The notes under the pieces are model-generated. The model had not been told where the DNA came from. It saw only the letters and a program-made list of their open reading frames with translations, and ran no database searches. The position numbers and the translations under genes were made by a program. Shown here in pieces: positions 1 through 12,097 of a stretch of DNA of 64,000 nucleotides. Source of the stretch: Annulohypoxylon bovei var. microspora (Eukaryota > Ascomycota > Sordariomycetes > Xylariales > Hypoxylaceae); assembly GCA_022836615.1 (NCBI GenBank), contig MU405230.1, positions 62,001 to 126,000 on the forward strand. Direction: 5' to 3'. Position 1 is the stretch's first letter, and each line of letters begins with the position of its first letter.

Positions 1-222
1 TTGGTGTCGGGCAACTCAAGTACATTCTAACGAATCTGGGCGAGAAGATGACGGACGAAGAGGTTGATGAACTATTAAAGGCTGTCGACACCAGTTCGGG
101 CCAAGTCAATTATACCGGTAAGTGCATGCTTCGCAAGGCTTAATCTTAGTCCCATATCGAAACAGAACGAAGGCAATGGCTAATGATATTTAGATCTTGT
201 CCGAACTATCCTAGCCAATTAA
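1..222 (+). CDS. Myosin essential light chain (Cdc4/Mlc1-like), 3' end only
   Basis: The gene enters from the left edge, so only its C-terminus is visible. Exon 1-117 reads in frame from base 3 and encodes an EF-hand-like segment containing LGEKMTDEEVDELL. An intron follows at 118-193 (GTAAGT donor, TTTAG acceptor). A last exon of 29 nt (194-222) completes an Asp codon and ends in LVRTILAN and TAA. The MILAN/TILAN-type terminus and TDEEVDELL are characteristic of the fungal essential light chain that binds IQ motifs of type II and V myosins at the contractile ring. Calmodulin is the main alternative, but calmodulins have different C-termini. The fourth EF-hand lacks a clear Ca-binding DxDxDG loop (here DTSSGQ), which fits a non-calcium light chain. 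Confidence 0.85.
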
Positions 223-1304
223 AAGGTTCACCGTGGTACATTGATGGAAGCCGGAGTTTAGAAGGCGTAAGAAATCGCTCCGTACACCCGCAATACTTTT
301 ATGGAAAGGGCATCAATACATCACATTCGCATGACACCACGACTGGGAGTGACAGGGCGTTAGTTAATTGACGGGATTATATGGAATTGGGATGGACCTA
401 TTTGGTCTCTTATGACTTGGAGCCTTGGAACTGTAGTCAGGTCATCGGTCATAGGTATGGAATATACATGATTAGGTTTGCAATGGGTGTTGAGAAATCT
501 AGGTCTTTTGCGTATCCCTATTCCAAAATTTCTGTCTCTTTGAGAGGATTTCGTCGGTACCTAGATACCTTACAATGTTTACCACCTGCAGTGTCAGGCC
601 ACCTGGGCAGGTGGAGCTTTGTTTGATGTAGTACAACGTAGGACTTGAGATCAAGTACCTCCCCACTACTAACGTTAGTAGGATTACTTCCGAATACTAG
701 AACTACGGGTACCTACTCCTGTACAATCCCCCGCAGTCTAGAAGAGGTTAGAGAGGGTTGTAGGTATCTTAGCTCTGTCACGATCAACATTCATGAAGCT
801 CCAGTCAACTTCTCGACACATTCAATCAGGCTGTTCAAATCGTTACCTTACATTGTCAACGTACCGTCAACGTACCTGAGGTGGATAACTACAGAAGTCA
901 CCTGCATCAGACAAACCTAATCATATTCGAGAACTCGACTCCGAAACACACCTGCATTAGTTGGGTTGGGTAAAATCAACCCCGCTGTTGCCCCGGTGCT
1001 CACCACTTATTTCCTTACAGCTCTTTCCTTACTTTCCTTACCATTGGACCCTAAGGACCCATTTGACCTCGTAATACTGGCGAATTCGAAGAAGGTTCCT
1101 TCTACACGAAGTCATTATCGACCCTTTCCCCTCCTCATAACAACTTCCCTTCTCATACTTCTACTCGCTATTGCCCTTAATCTGGCTCCCCCACGAGCTC
1201 TCTCCCGCCTTACCTTATATCTTAACCACGTACGTCCGAAAGCTTCCTCAACAGCTCTTCTGTCTTTCAAACGTTCTCCCACCCGATCCATCGTATCCGC
1301 CAAT
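223..1304. other. Intergenic region: light-chain 3' flank and PRD1 upstream region
   Basis: I see no credible gene here. The open frames have no recognisable domains or coherent codon use. The last 350 bases (about 960-1304) are pyrimidine-rich and run into the start context CCGCCAATATGGCT, as expected for a fungal promoter and 5' UTR. Confidence 0.6.
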
Positions 1305-3588
1305 ATGGCTCCCGACAAGTACAAGAACCCTCCACAAGCCCCGCCAACCTTCACGGGCACGAAGGAGTCTATTGTCAACGATGCTAACGCTATCTGCAAC
1401 ACCACGCGTTCTCTACTTGACAACCTCGTTGCAAATGTACCTTCTGACAAGGCTAGTTTTGCCTCCATCCTAACGCCAATAGCAGAAGACGAAGACCAAT
1501 CTCAGTTGAGTACTCGAATCCTCGGCTTCTACCAATATGTTTCAGCCAACGAAGATTTACGCAATGCTTCTACCGATGCCGAGGGGATCATGGACGGGTT
1601 CTCTATCGAGTGTAATATGCGTGAGGATGTTTACAAACTCGTCGATGCTGCCTACCAGGCCCGTAAGAGCAAGGAGCCCGATCTAGACCCCGAAAGTTTG
1701 CGACTACTCGAGAAAGAGCGTAAGGGCTACATCCAGAATGGACTAGGACTTCCTCAAGGCCCTCAGCGAGACAGATTCAAGGAGATTAAGAAGCGGCTCA
1801 GTGAGATTGGAATCCAGTTTCAGAAGAACCTCAATGAAGAAAATGGGGGTCTGTGGTTCACAAAAGAGGAATTGGACGGAGTCCCGGACGATGTAATCGA
1901 CGGCCTAGAGAAAGGAACGGGAGAGAATGAAGGGAAGGTTAAGCTCAGCTTCAAGTACCCCGACCTTTTCCCTACACTCAAATTTGCCAAGAACCCTGAG
2001 ACGAGGAAGAAGCTATTTATTGCGAACGAGAACAAGGTATGCTATAGTCTCCTATTTTCTCTACTCATACTCAACCAGAATATTTCACTACATTAGACAC
2101 ATGTGTATGGTTAACTAACAAGACTCAATAGACCAATCAGAATGGACCCCTTTTCAAAGAAGCTATCCTATTACGTGATGAAGCCGCCAGACTCCTAGGA
2201 TATCCCAACCATGCTGCTTTCCGCATAGAAGATAAGATGGCCAAGGACCCAGCCGTAGTCAACTCCTTTTTGTCAGATCTGCGAACGCGTCTTGCACCAG
2301 GTGGCGAGAAGGAGAAAAACCACCTACTGGAGCTCAAGAAGAAGGATGAGGAGTCAAGGGGATTGAAGCCAGATGGAAACTATTACCTCTGGGACCACCG
2401 CTTCTACGACCGAATGTTGGTGGAGCAAGAATACAATATCGATGAGGTCAAGATCGCCGAATATTTCCCACTCCAAAGCACTGTTCGGGGGATGCTGCAC
2501 ATCTTCGAAGAATTGTTTGGCCTGGTATTTGTGGAACTAGATACTAGCGAGCGCAAACGGTTATCTCCAACCGGTAAAGCCGAAGACATCACTTGGCATG
2601 AAGACGTTATCGTTTTCTCTGTTTGGGACGATAGCTCCGAAGGTGATGGCTTTGTTGGCTATCTCTATCTCGACTTGCACCCACGGCAAGGCAAATATGG
2701 CCATGCCGCTAACTTCAATATTCAACCTGGTTTTCTAAAAAAGGACGGCACACGGAGGTATCCTGCCACGGCCCTAGTGTGCAACTTCTCCAAACCAACC
2801 GAAAAGAAACCCTCTTTGCTCAAGCACGACGAGGTGGTTACGCTGTTCCACGAGCTCGGGCATGGCATCCATGATTTGTCTGGCCGAACCAAGTACAGCA
2901 GATTCCACGGAACATCGACAGTTAGGGACTTCGTCGAAGCTCCAAGTCAGATGCTTGAGAATTGGTGCTGGACGCCTAGTCAGCTCAAGGCGCTCTCAAA
3001 GCATTACCAGACGGGCGAGAAGATTCCCGATGATTTGATCGAGAAACAAATCTCGACTAAGCATGTTAATGATGCACTGTTTAACCTTAGACAATTGCAC
3101 TTCGGCATCTTCGATATGACAGTGCACTCGCCTGCTACCCACGAGGAGCTTGAAAAACTGGATGCCAGTGCACTTTATAACGATCTCCGGACTCAGATCG
3201 CTGGCCTTAAGGGCCCCGAGGCTCTGGGTGAACCAAGGTGCGTTTTCCATTTTATGAATAAAGTAGTTTTGCGTGTAACTAACCAATTAATAACAGTACT
3301 TGGGGCAACGGCCAAGCAACCTTCGGCCATCTCATAGGGGGTTATGATGCTGGTTACTACGGCTATCTGTCTTCGGAGGTCTACAGCACGGACATGTTCT
3401 ACACTGTCTTTAAGAAAGACCCGATGAACGGAAAGGAAGGGCGTAGATACCGCCACACCGTGCTTGAGCGTGGCGGCAGTCAAGACGAGATGACCACACT
3501 TGAGCAGTTCCTGGGCAGGAAGCCTAGCAGTGATGCATTTTACAAGGATCTCGGCCTTACTGCCATTGCGCTTACTTCTACCGCATAG
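1305..3588 (+). CDS. PRD1: M3-family metallo-oligopeptidase (saccharolysin/thimet oligopeptidase)
   Basis: A zinc endopeptidase of peptidase family M3 that degrades short peptides in the cytosol, and in yeast also in the mitochondrial intermembrane space. Three exons (1305-2036, 2132-3237, 3297-3588) are joined by introns of 95 and 59 nt and give 709 residues, the normal family length. The zinc motif HELGH lies near residues 484-488 and the third ligand region reads FVEAPSQM, as in M3 enzymes. YGHAANF, PSLLKHDEV and HFGIFDM are other recognisable family blocks, as is the late GGYDAGYYGYL segment. The ATG at 1305 is chosen because the frame upstream has no ATG (only a TTG at 966) and the context is good. 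The protein then starts MAPDKYKNPPQAPP, matching the cytosolic form. All catalytic motifs are intact. Confidence 0.95.
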
Positions 3589-4219
3589 GGCAAGGGTATA
3601 GAGCTATCAAGATCAAGACTACATGTATGAGCCTTGAGACTTATTATAGACAGAAACCATCTGATGAGCCTTGCACACGGATGTTCCTCTAGTTATCTAT
3701 ATTAGTGGACCTCTCACTTCCCCGATCGAATGGATGTTGGAGGAAATTCACCTCAAGTAGATGTACATCGCCTGCAGAAAAATAAGACCTGATATTGCTT
3801 AATAGTTTTCATACGTAATTACTAAAGGAATGCCGTGAATGAATACTATATAATAGATCCCTCAAGTCTAGTACTGGTATATGTCGTAGTGATGTCTTGA
3901 TGTATTTTAGATAGGATGTACTAAGGCAGCCTATCCATCTCCTTTATTCATTACCTATTTATCAAACAGTCCCCCGTATAAGTGTCGTTTAAATTCTTAG
4001 CTAGCCTGCATATCAAATGGTTCTAGCCCCTGAATGGCGAATCTTCTAATAATCACACGAAGAAACAAATAGTAAAGTCAATTATAGATAATAGTGATTG
4101 CATTAGATTGCCATATATAAAATGAACGTATCCTAGTCCTGTTCTAAATTCTATCCACAACCCTTATAGATCTACTCTTGAGCATCAGCTAAACCTTCCT
4201 AGCGCCTAGGCAGGATAGC
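3589..4219. other. Intergenic, convergent 3' ends
   Basis: This spacer lies between two convergent genes. It is AT-leaning, with no coding signal and no repeat that I can identify. It presumably holds both 3' UTRs and polyadenylation sites. Confidence 0.6.
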
Positions 4220-4896
4220 TTAGTTGGTGCGGCCGAGAAGACGGTTAGCAATGTCGGAGACGTAGGAAGCGGTGGCGCCCTTGCCGTCGGACAGGTTGTT
4301 GGGGTTGACGGATCCGGAGTTGTACTCGCGCAGCGCCTTGTAGATGCAGTCGGCGGTGTCGGCGTTGCCGAAGTCCTTCAGGTTCGCCTTGAAGTGGTTG
4401 GTTCCCGCGGTGACCATGGAGGTGATTTGGTCCTGGGGGTTTGGTTAGTGGTTTATTATTCAAGGACTTTAGGGGTGGAAGATTGAGGTGATTCATGTTT
4501 AGACAACTTACTTGAGAAAGACCGTGCTGGCCGGGGAATCCAGGGCTGCCGTCACATTGCATGAGACCGGCGGTGGAGTGGCCGTCGTTGTTGTAGGTGG
4601 TCTGCACACCGACGTTTCCGGTGGATTCCTGCATGATGATGGCGAAGATGACGCTGTTCTCTAAGTTAGCCGAGTGTCTATGGTAGTTGGTTTGATTTGA
4701 GTTGTAGAACTTACCGCTCCTCAACACCAAGCTTAGCACACTGGTTGACGGCGTTCCAGATACGGCCAATGTCCTCACCGGTGTCACCGGTAGCAGCCAT
4801 GGCGGACTTGTTGGCGTTGAAGATATCCTCAAAGGACTTCCACTGGTCCCGGGGAGGGAAGGACGATGAGGGACCGGAGTAGCTGACGAAACCCAT
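4220..4896 (-). CDS. Lysozyme-like GH23/SLT-fold protein
   Basis: Predicted to cleave a beta-1,4-linked amino-sugar polymer (peptidoglycan, or chitin-like in the fungal GH23 group). Three exons (4896-4715, 4653-4512, 4432-4220) give 178 residues. The SLT signature is present: catalytic-type Glu in IIMQESTGN (about residue 70) and AGLMQ (about 89-93), then HGLSQDQI and a C-terminal helical region. An in-frame ATG at 4995 would add 33 residues. I prefer 4896 because a TATAAAA box lies only about 20 bases upstream of 4995, and the extra stretch is A/C-rich like a fungal 5' UTR. No signal peptide is evident with either start, which is unusual for a wall hydrolase. The exon 1-2 junction uses the acceptor AACAG at 4654, which is the only one that keeps frame. 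Confidence 0.8.
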
Positions 4897-5014
4897 ATTG
4901 AATGATTTTAGGTGACTTTGGAATGTTTGTATAAAAGTATTGTTTAAGCCTGTTGTGTTGTTGATATCGAATGCTGTGATAGTTCTTTTGGACATTGAAG
5001 TTCTAAGACTACCC

Positions 5015-5021
5015 TTTTATA
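5015..5021 (-). promoter_or_regulatory. TATA box of the GH23-like gene
   Basis: TATAAAA on the minus strand lies about 120 bases upstream of the preferred ATG at 4896. It is too close to the alternative ATG at 4995 for a normal 5' UTR. Confidence 0.5.
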
Positions 5022-7529
5022 CATTTTCTTCCATGTCTCTTGCCCCCATATAGTGTACTCCGCGGCTATCGGCGCCAGGCCCCTGAAGACATCGTCTAGC
5101 CACCATGGATGCTGCCTACGGTGAGAGCTAAGGTCAATGTTACTGTGATTTGAAGCTGTGACCGCATCTCGTGGTCAATATTGATGAGTTCACCTTGCCA
5201 CATACTGTATAAGCTCTCGCTTGTCTTTCTCTTCTAGGCCTTCAAGCAATATCGACGGTTAGAAATTGCCGTCACCGCCAGCTGTGCCTCTACTGAAAAA
5301 ACTCTAGCATAGTAGCTGACTGTTCACATCACAACTTAGGGCGACGTGCCCCTAGGATCAGTCCGCAATATTGCTGACCCGCTCGGCTTTAAGACCATAT
5401 GATCTATCATCCTCTCCTTTTACCGCCAGGATCTTGCAAACTCGGATTACATCTGACTGCTAATCGCGAGATCTTACGTACCTAGGTAAATAGTTAACTA
5501 AATTGAAAATCACTTTGAGGTCAGAAATTATGTCACCCATGAGGCTCCTTTGGATAGCCTATTAATATTGGACTGGGTCTTTTGCGTGATGACCCCAACA
5601 TTATCTTACGTGAGCCTCAATTGGCGACAAACATCTATCTAGATGGGCCTGTATGCCGGAGTCGTTATTTAGAAGAGAATGTCATGGCGCATTTATTTGA
5701 GATTTTTGAGCGAAGACATTATCTTGAATTTCATTGAATCCATTTGACAAGGTGACCAATTCAGAATGTCGTTTAAACTTGAATTACCTAGGTAGGTATA
5801 CAGTCTCCCTGGCTAACTTGTGTCAATGGTTATGCTGCAATCGGTTCTTGAAATGCGGTCAGCCTTGTGAGATGCTGTCGAGCCTTACGGCACTGTAACC
5901 GAATCCATCCAAGGGGCAGGAAATAACCCGTTAGTAAGCCCTCAGACGATGCGTCACATCAAGTCACCTGCTCATCCACTAGAGGAAGGGGTAAGCATCA
6001 ATTCTAAGCCCTATTTGTGGGTGCGGTGAAGTTTGACTTTACCAGATTTCCCAAGCTAGGGCATCCCCGGATTGCCGAGACCTGTACCTGCGTGCCGTTC
6101 AATAGAGGCTGAATCTTTAACCTCCTAAGTCTATACGAAACAGCCAATCGCTATCTAGAATCTCACCCCTCTAACTGCTGACCAATATGATGACTTAGCA
6201 CTTTCGCCTCCTAGTCGATTACTGAATATGTCTATGGTCCTAGGCTCCCTCCTTTTGAGATGTTTTTAGCTAATTTTGGCAGTTAAAGCTGTAGTTAGTT
6301 GAGTAGCTGCTCATATATCTGACCTCTAACTTACCAACACATAAGCTCCTTGAGGGCAAGCTCATGTATTGGGTAGGTTACGATGCTTCCGTATCAGGTA
6401 TAGCATTAAAGAATATATTGTCAGCAAAAGAAATCGCATGGGTTCTAACCTAGCAGATATGTCATATATCTCTCTTAGTTAGGCTCAAAGGTGAAAACTA
6501 GGTAGCTCTAATCCATCTAGATAGGTGCATACAAGAGTAGAAATTGTGAAATGGAATGAAGGAGATTTTTCAACACCTATGATAATTCGGTTTCGCTGTA
6601 TGGCGCTAGTGATTCTTTCAGATTCTGCATTACGACGACATGTTTTGTTGAATCTTACAGAGCGTTCATGCAAAACTAGGCGACGATCTTACTCCACTGC
6701 TGACTTCCAGGTAGCACTGCAGATAATAGTTCCTCATCAGCTCAACCCTTGTAAGAGGCAACTCTGCTCTCTTTGGACCTCCAGATATCCTTAGAAGTGA
6801 ATGACTAAAGTCTGCTGTTGATTTTTTACCATTTCTAGGCCTTGATTGTTTCTTGACGGTAATTTCGCGGCAATTCGTGCATGTAAGCTGGGAATTAATC
6901 TGTAATTTTCTTGTTTCTGGAAAAGCCCTTGAGTTATGGTTCCTTGAGAATAACATTTTGTAATATGTGTCTACTTATGTATTTAGTAACAATAGGAATG
7001 AAGTTTAGGGGTGCTGTGAAGTTTGTATTGTGGACTTCTATTAAGGGGTAGGGGGCTTGAGATTGTAATGTGGCTAAAAGATATCATTACATAATCAAAT
7101 ATCGAGTCTGTGCACGGTACATAGTTACATAAGTACGTATGGTGGGTGACTGTGGGTCCGGAGCTGAAAGTAAACAGAACGCGGTCTAGTAACCAATTGA
7201 ATTTCGTCAACTTAACATCAACATTTTTCTTGCAACCAAATCGCATCTTTGCATTTGCAATTGCAACTCGACGCATTTCACCCGGAACTCGAGCAATTGC
7301 TTGCACTTTCCCGGTCCTTAATTTTCTTACACTTTGTAGTTCTATTTTGCTAGTATTTCTTTCCGCGCATACGAGTACACTCTGACCCCTCCGATCCTCG
7401 ACTATCTATTAGGTACCTCGTAACCCTTTCGCGTCGCGAAAATACCTGTAGTTTGCGCCGAACTCGAGCATCGCTTCTCTTGATCACGTCCTTCTATCCG
7501 CTAATACTTGCGTGACTGTCGCTTGAATC
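5022..7529. other. Long gene-poor spacer
   Basis: About 2.5 kb between divergent genes with no convincing coding region. Short frames between 6485 and 7385 lack domain signals and overlap on both strands. It contains two perfect copies of the palindrome TACCTAGGTA (5479-5488 and 5785-5794). The last few hundred bases before 7530 are pyrimidine-rich and probably form the BIR1 promoter. Confidence 0.5.
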
Positions 7530-10153
7530 ATGGAAGGTGACGAGATTCCTGATCAATTCTTTACGTACGATGGCAGATTGGCTTCGTTCAAAGCTGCACA
7601 TCCTGTTGCACGAAGACCATCCAATGCCAAGGGCAAAGGTCCCAAAACAATCACATGGCCGCACGAAGACTTAAACCCTGTCCAGGTGAGTTGTTACTAT
7701 TACATGCAAATTACATATTCGATCCCATCATTTCAGACGTTAATATTTATTTATTTTGAAGCTTGCCCAAGCCGGACTCTTCTTCGAACCCACTCCCGAT
7801 GCCTTAGATAACACGGTGTGCTTTCTGTGTCTTAAGGCGATGGCGGGATGGGAAGACAATGACAACCCGTTGGAAGAGCACCTGCGATTATCTCCACATT
7901 GCGGATGGGCCATCGTTGCGGCTATTGATGCGGGCCTAGGAGATTACGCAGTAGATGATCCTACAGGGTCCGAGATGACCGAAGCGCGCAAAGCCACCTT
8001 CGGGGGACGATGGCCACATGACGGCAAGCGTGGTTGGAAGTGCAAAACCAAGCAGGTAAATATTCACCCGCTACTTCCTTCCATCGCATTTTGCTAAATG
8101 ACTGCAGCTTGTGGATGCGGGTTGGAAGTACACTCCAACTGTCGATTCGGATGATATGGCTACTTGCACATACTGTTCCCTTGCTCTTGATGGATGGGAG
8201 CCAAAGGATAATCCTTAGTAAGTAGCACAATCTTCATATCTCTGTCCTCCACTAATATTTAATGTTAGCGAGGAGCATCATAGACGCTCTCCGGGCTGCC
8301 AGTTCTTCAAGCTGTTGACTCAGTACAAGAAAGCACTGGCTAAGAAGAAGGGCAGAGGCAAGGGTGCCAGAGCCTCCCAGTCATCCCGACTTTCAGCTCA
8401 GTCGGTCGCTTCTACAGCAGCCTCGGACATGACATCAATGCTTGAACACGCTATTGATCACGACCACGAAGATAGCGTTATGACCACTACCTCCGTTATG
8501 ACTCAAGGTGGCACAAAGCGTGGTAGGGCGAAGAAAGGCACGGCTGCCAAGGGAAAAAAGACTAGGGCTAAAAAGGAGGAACCTATCGAGGTGCTTGAGG
8601 ACGAACCTGAGGTGGAGGAAGAGCTGCCTCCCCCGCCACCGCTGAAACCTACTCGAGGACGTAAACGAGCCAGCGACACGCTTGACGACTCGGCGCTGAC
8701 TGCAGCGGAGGCCCCGGTAGCCAAAAAGAGAGCCACACGTGCCCGCAAAACGAATACTGCTGATGCATCCGTTGTTGAGCAAGAGCCCGACCAGGAAGTG
8801 ACCGATGTGATTCCCGCACCGAAGTCGAAGGCGAAGGGCAAGAAGGGAAAATCGACGACTGCTCGCAACACGAGAAAGGTTTCGGGTGCATCGACCATAT
8901 CGACCACGTCTCAACAAGAGGATATTCATATGATGGATGATGAGGAACTTGATAGGCAGCTGGAGGCTGACCTTGACCGACCACTGTCGGATGACGAGAA
9001 CATTGCTGCCGATTCGGATGCTGATCGTAAGAAAGCTCCAGCCAATGCTAAGAACAAGAAGGCCGCAACGAAGAAAGCAGCTGTCGCGAACCAGGACGAG
9101 GCGCATAACGACCATGCCATGTTTGACCCGGAACCTCCTCATATTGATGAAGCTGTTGTTGATGCCGAGCTGAAGGCACTGGAGACGGAGATGGAAGCCG
9201 ATCAGGAGGAGACTCTTCAGGTTCCCAAGAAGGGCCGCAAGGCCGGTACTAGAAAGGCTTCCAAGCAGACAACCAAAAAAGCCAAAGTACAAGAGCCCGT
9301 CGAGCCAGAGCCTGAACCCGAGCAACCGGACGTCGAGATGGCTAATATGGATGAGCTAGCTGAAGGTCACGATGTGAGCATTGTCAGCAACGCGACTATA
9401 GTGCGAACGAGCCTCTCGTCCAATGCTGCGCCTAAGAAGCGTGGCCGGCCGAGTAAGAAGGCTGCTGCGGCCAGTTCGGATTCTATTAAGCCTGATGAGC
9501 TTGCTGATGCCGAAGCTAATGTCAATGCTTCATTCCGTGTCGAGCGTCGTGTTTCGGCGGAGAAGGCGCCTGTAGTGAAGAAGAAAGCTCCTTCTCAGGC
9601 CCCAGTCGCGTCTCCCCCCTCGGTCGATAAACCGCTCCCTCTGCCTCCAACTGAGCCCGAGGAACTTAGGGCTCCAGCAACGCCTAAGGCCGTCATATCT
9701 CCAGCTCAAGCTGCAAGACAGGCAGTTGTGTCACCCTCCCCCTCGCCACAACAGTCAGACGCCGAGAACGAGCCGCCTTCTTCGAAAGCGTCGAACACCG
9801 CGAGCAGCAACAGAGTCGCCCTAGCTCCGGTTGTCGCTACACCTGTTCGATCCTCGCCATCCAGGCGTAATGTTCTAGCTGGTCTACAGAGTACCATTCC
9901 CTGGACCGCTGCCGATGTCGAGACGATCTTCGAGGACTTAGAAAAGGAAAACACCCACGGATCAGCTAAGTACCTGAAAAGTGGAGTAGACCTTACTAGT
10001 CCCGAGAAGCGGATGACTGTCGAAGAGTGGATCTACCACAACGCGGACGAGGCTCAGCAGAAGCTGAAGCTTGAATGTGAGACCATAGTTTCGGCTTTTG
10101 AAAGGGAGGGAACACGAGCTATGCAGGCATTGGAAGGCCTTGTTGTCGATTAG
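7530..10153 (+). CDS. BIR1: BIR1/survivin, chromosomal passenger complex subunit
   Basis: The inhibitor-of-apoptosis-repeat subunit of the chromosomal passenger complex, which targets Aurora/Ipl1 kinase to centromeres and spindle. Four exons (7530-7685, 7762-8055, 8108-8217, 8269-10153) give 814 residues. Two BIR zinc domains are intact: CFLC with GWEDNDNP and a downstream H and C, and CTYC with GWEPKDNP and EEHHRRSPGC. A long low-complexity basic/acidic region follows, rich in Lys, Ala, Ser and Glu, with AT-hook-like KKRGRPSKK and RGRKRAS and several SP/TP sites that could be CDK targets. The C-terminus (IPWTAADVETIFEDLE, MTVEEWI) looks like the conserved helix that contacts INCENP and Borealin-type partners in other fungi. 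Two BIR repeats and large size are normal for filamentous fungi. All four splice sites keep frame. Confidence 0.93.
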
Positions 10154-11260
10154 GTTGGGGGTTGGTGGCCAAGCCTTGAAGTAGCTACCTCGTTGCTATT
10201 CTGGGCTGATAGCAGATCCATGGTTTCTCTGCTATAACTGTTGGAAACCGTACAAAAGAACTGCACGGAACTTGACACGATCGGTGTCCCTGTTATGACA
10301 TTCATGCCGGCGTTGGGGCTTTTTCTTCCGGATTGCTAAGGCCGGAATGAGGACTGGATGAAGAACCTACCTGATTAGATTCGATGTATTCCATCTGGTC
10401 TCTAGATGAATAATACGAATGCAATGCATATGAACAATTATACTGAAGTCTGAGTGTCCTAGATTTGTATTGATTTGGTAATTAATGGCTTCGCTATTCA
10501 TAAGCTGCTATTGCCTACCTACGTACTTGGTAGGATTCATTTCGCGGCCTTCAATGATGAGACCGCACCTGATAAAGATGGTTTCTCGTTAAAAATGGAC
10601 CTAAGTATTATTGAAATATGGTAAGAAATCTTCATGGACATATTTTTTCTATAATATAAGAGCGATTTACGGTTGAATTTATAATCTCAGCCTTGGAAGT
10701 CTACCTACAAGCAGGTCACCCCGGCGTAGGTACCTAGAAAATGTCCAACTACAGCTCTATGGTGCCACTACTAGGACTAGGATAGTTGCCAGATCAGCGA
10801 ATGAGGTGTAGGCAGATAGCCTAAACCGGCAAGTGTTTACTGCACCTGGGCAGTCTCCATTTTTACAGCGTCATCTTTCGACATGGATATGGAGCGCAGC
10901 TTATACTGTCACTCATTTTAAAGATACCAAATGGAAACCCCGAGGGGGGAATGACAGATTGCATCTACCTATGCAGCTAACCTAAGTAGAAACGAAACAT
11001 ACACTATGCCCCCTGTTTTCTGTGCGACGATGTTTGTGAGATGCAAGTATGGCCCTGAGCAAACGTTGGAAAAGGCCCAATCTGTGGATCATTATGCGAC
11101 TCATCTATGTCTGAAGCCTTATGCATCATCTCCGGTATCAATCAACCTGCTTCATCTTTAGATAATCCCGTTTGCAACTGCTACCCGTTCATCTTGCGAG
11201 AAAACCCCATGGCTTCTGTCAGATTGTGGCGATCATGTGGGTTTCCAGATCTTGGTCAGC
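10154..11260. other. Intergenic, convergent 3' ends of BIR1 and the RBR gene
   Basis: About 1.1 kb of unremarkable AT-leaning sequence with no supported gene. One split TACCTA/TAGGTA palindrome-like segment lies near 10730. Confidence 0.5.
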
Positions 11261-12097
11261 TCACTGTTGTTGCTGAACTCTGTCACATTCCTCGCGGTCA
11301 TGTCTCCATGGATCTTCTCCCAGAGCTTGGCCACATCGGTAGCAGAATGTCTGCCCGCACGCGCAGCTACAATATTGAAAAGAACAGGTCAGCTTATCTC
11401 CCCATACGATCATCATGGAAAAGGGAGATACATCGACTCACTCCATATGGCTACAGCCACCGGATCGGTCGACGAAAGCTTTGCAGTTGGGACATTTCTT
11501 CCACTTGTTGGTCTCGGCCAGCTTGAGGAGCATGCTGTCGGGTCCTTGCGCCTCTCGCAGGTGTTCCGACTGGCATGCGCCCGTGTGCGACTTCTGGTGG
11601 CAGGTCGTGCAGGTGACCTTCCCGCACTTGATGCACGTGCTGTCGAGTCGCGTCTGCTTCGCCACGGGAATGTAGGCGTTGCAGTCCTTGTCGTGGCAGT
11701 AGATACGCTGGCGGGGGTTCGTCAACTCTTCGACGCGGAGGGCGTAGTCGCTCCTCTCCCTAGCGGAGAATACGCCCGCGTCGGCGAGCAGGATGTTGTC
11801 GATGACGACACAGCATCGCGCGGGCATGAAGGGCTTCGAGCGGTAGGCCATGTGCGCGTTGCTCCAGAGACAGTTCTTGCAGTGCCTGTGTCCGCACGCG
11901 AGGCTGAAGATCAGCGCGCGGGGGGCGTCTTCGCTGCAGATGTCGCACTGCAGGTTGCCGATAAGAGGGGGGTTTTGATGGGGCTCGGTGGTGATGGGGA
12001 GGGGACCTCCTACTAGATCCTGCTCGTCATGAGGAGCTCGGAGCCTGTATTGATACCCCAGAGGCATGACGGGGACGGGTCGCTGGAATGGATCCAT
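11261..12097 (-). CDS. RBR-type (RING-IBR-RING) E3 ubiquitin ligase
   Basis: A predicted RING/HECT-hybrid ligase that passes ubiquitin through a cysteine thioester in RING2. Exon 1 (12097-11442) carries RING1 (CDIC, CGHRHCKNC, ARCC) and the IBR (CHDKDC, CIKCGKVTC, CHQKSHTGAC), and enters RING2 (CPNCKAF, GGCSHM). The intron at 11441-11367 has donor GTGAGT and acceptor TTGTAG. Exon 2 (11366-11261) completes RING2 with CACGQTFCYRCG and ends QQQQ, TGA. The total is 253 residues. The catalytic cysteine should be that of GGCSHM, as in HOIP and parkin. Without the second exon the protein would stop in the middle of RING2. There is no N-terminal UBL or extra domain, so this is a short single-module RBR, common in fungal genomes. 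Substrates are unknown. Confidence 0.88.

Noticed and set aside
966..1304. N-terminal extension of the PRD1 frame with hydrophobic residues
   Set aside because: It begins with TTG, not ATG, and lies in a pyrimidine-rich leader. The ATG at 1305 has proper context and matches the family start.
8435..9325. Long minus-strand frames inside BIR1
   Set aside because: They are antisense shadows of the Lys/Ala/Glu-rich coding region, with no independent domain, start context or splice logic.
11107..12016. Plus-strand frames opposite the RBR gene
   Set aside because: The minus strand carries complete RING and IBR zinc motifs with proper splicing. The plus frames are antisense by-products of GC-rich codons.
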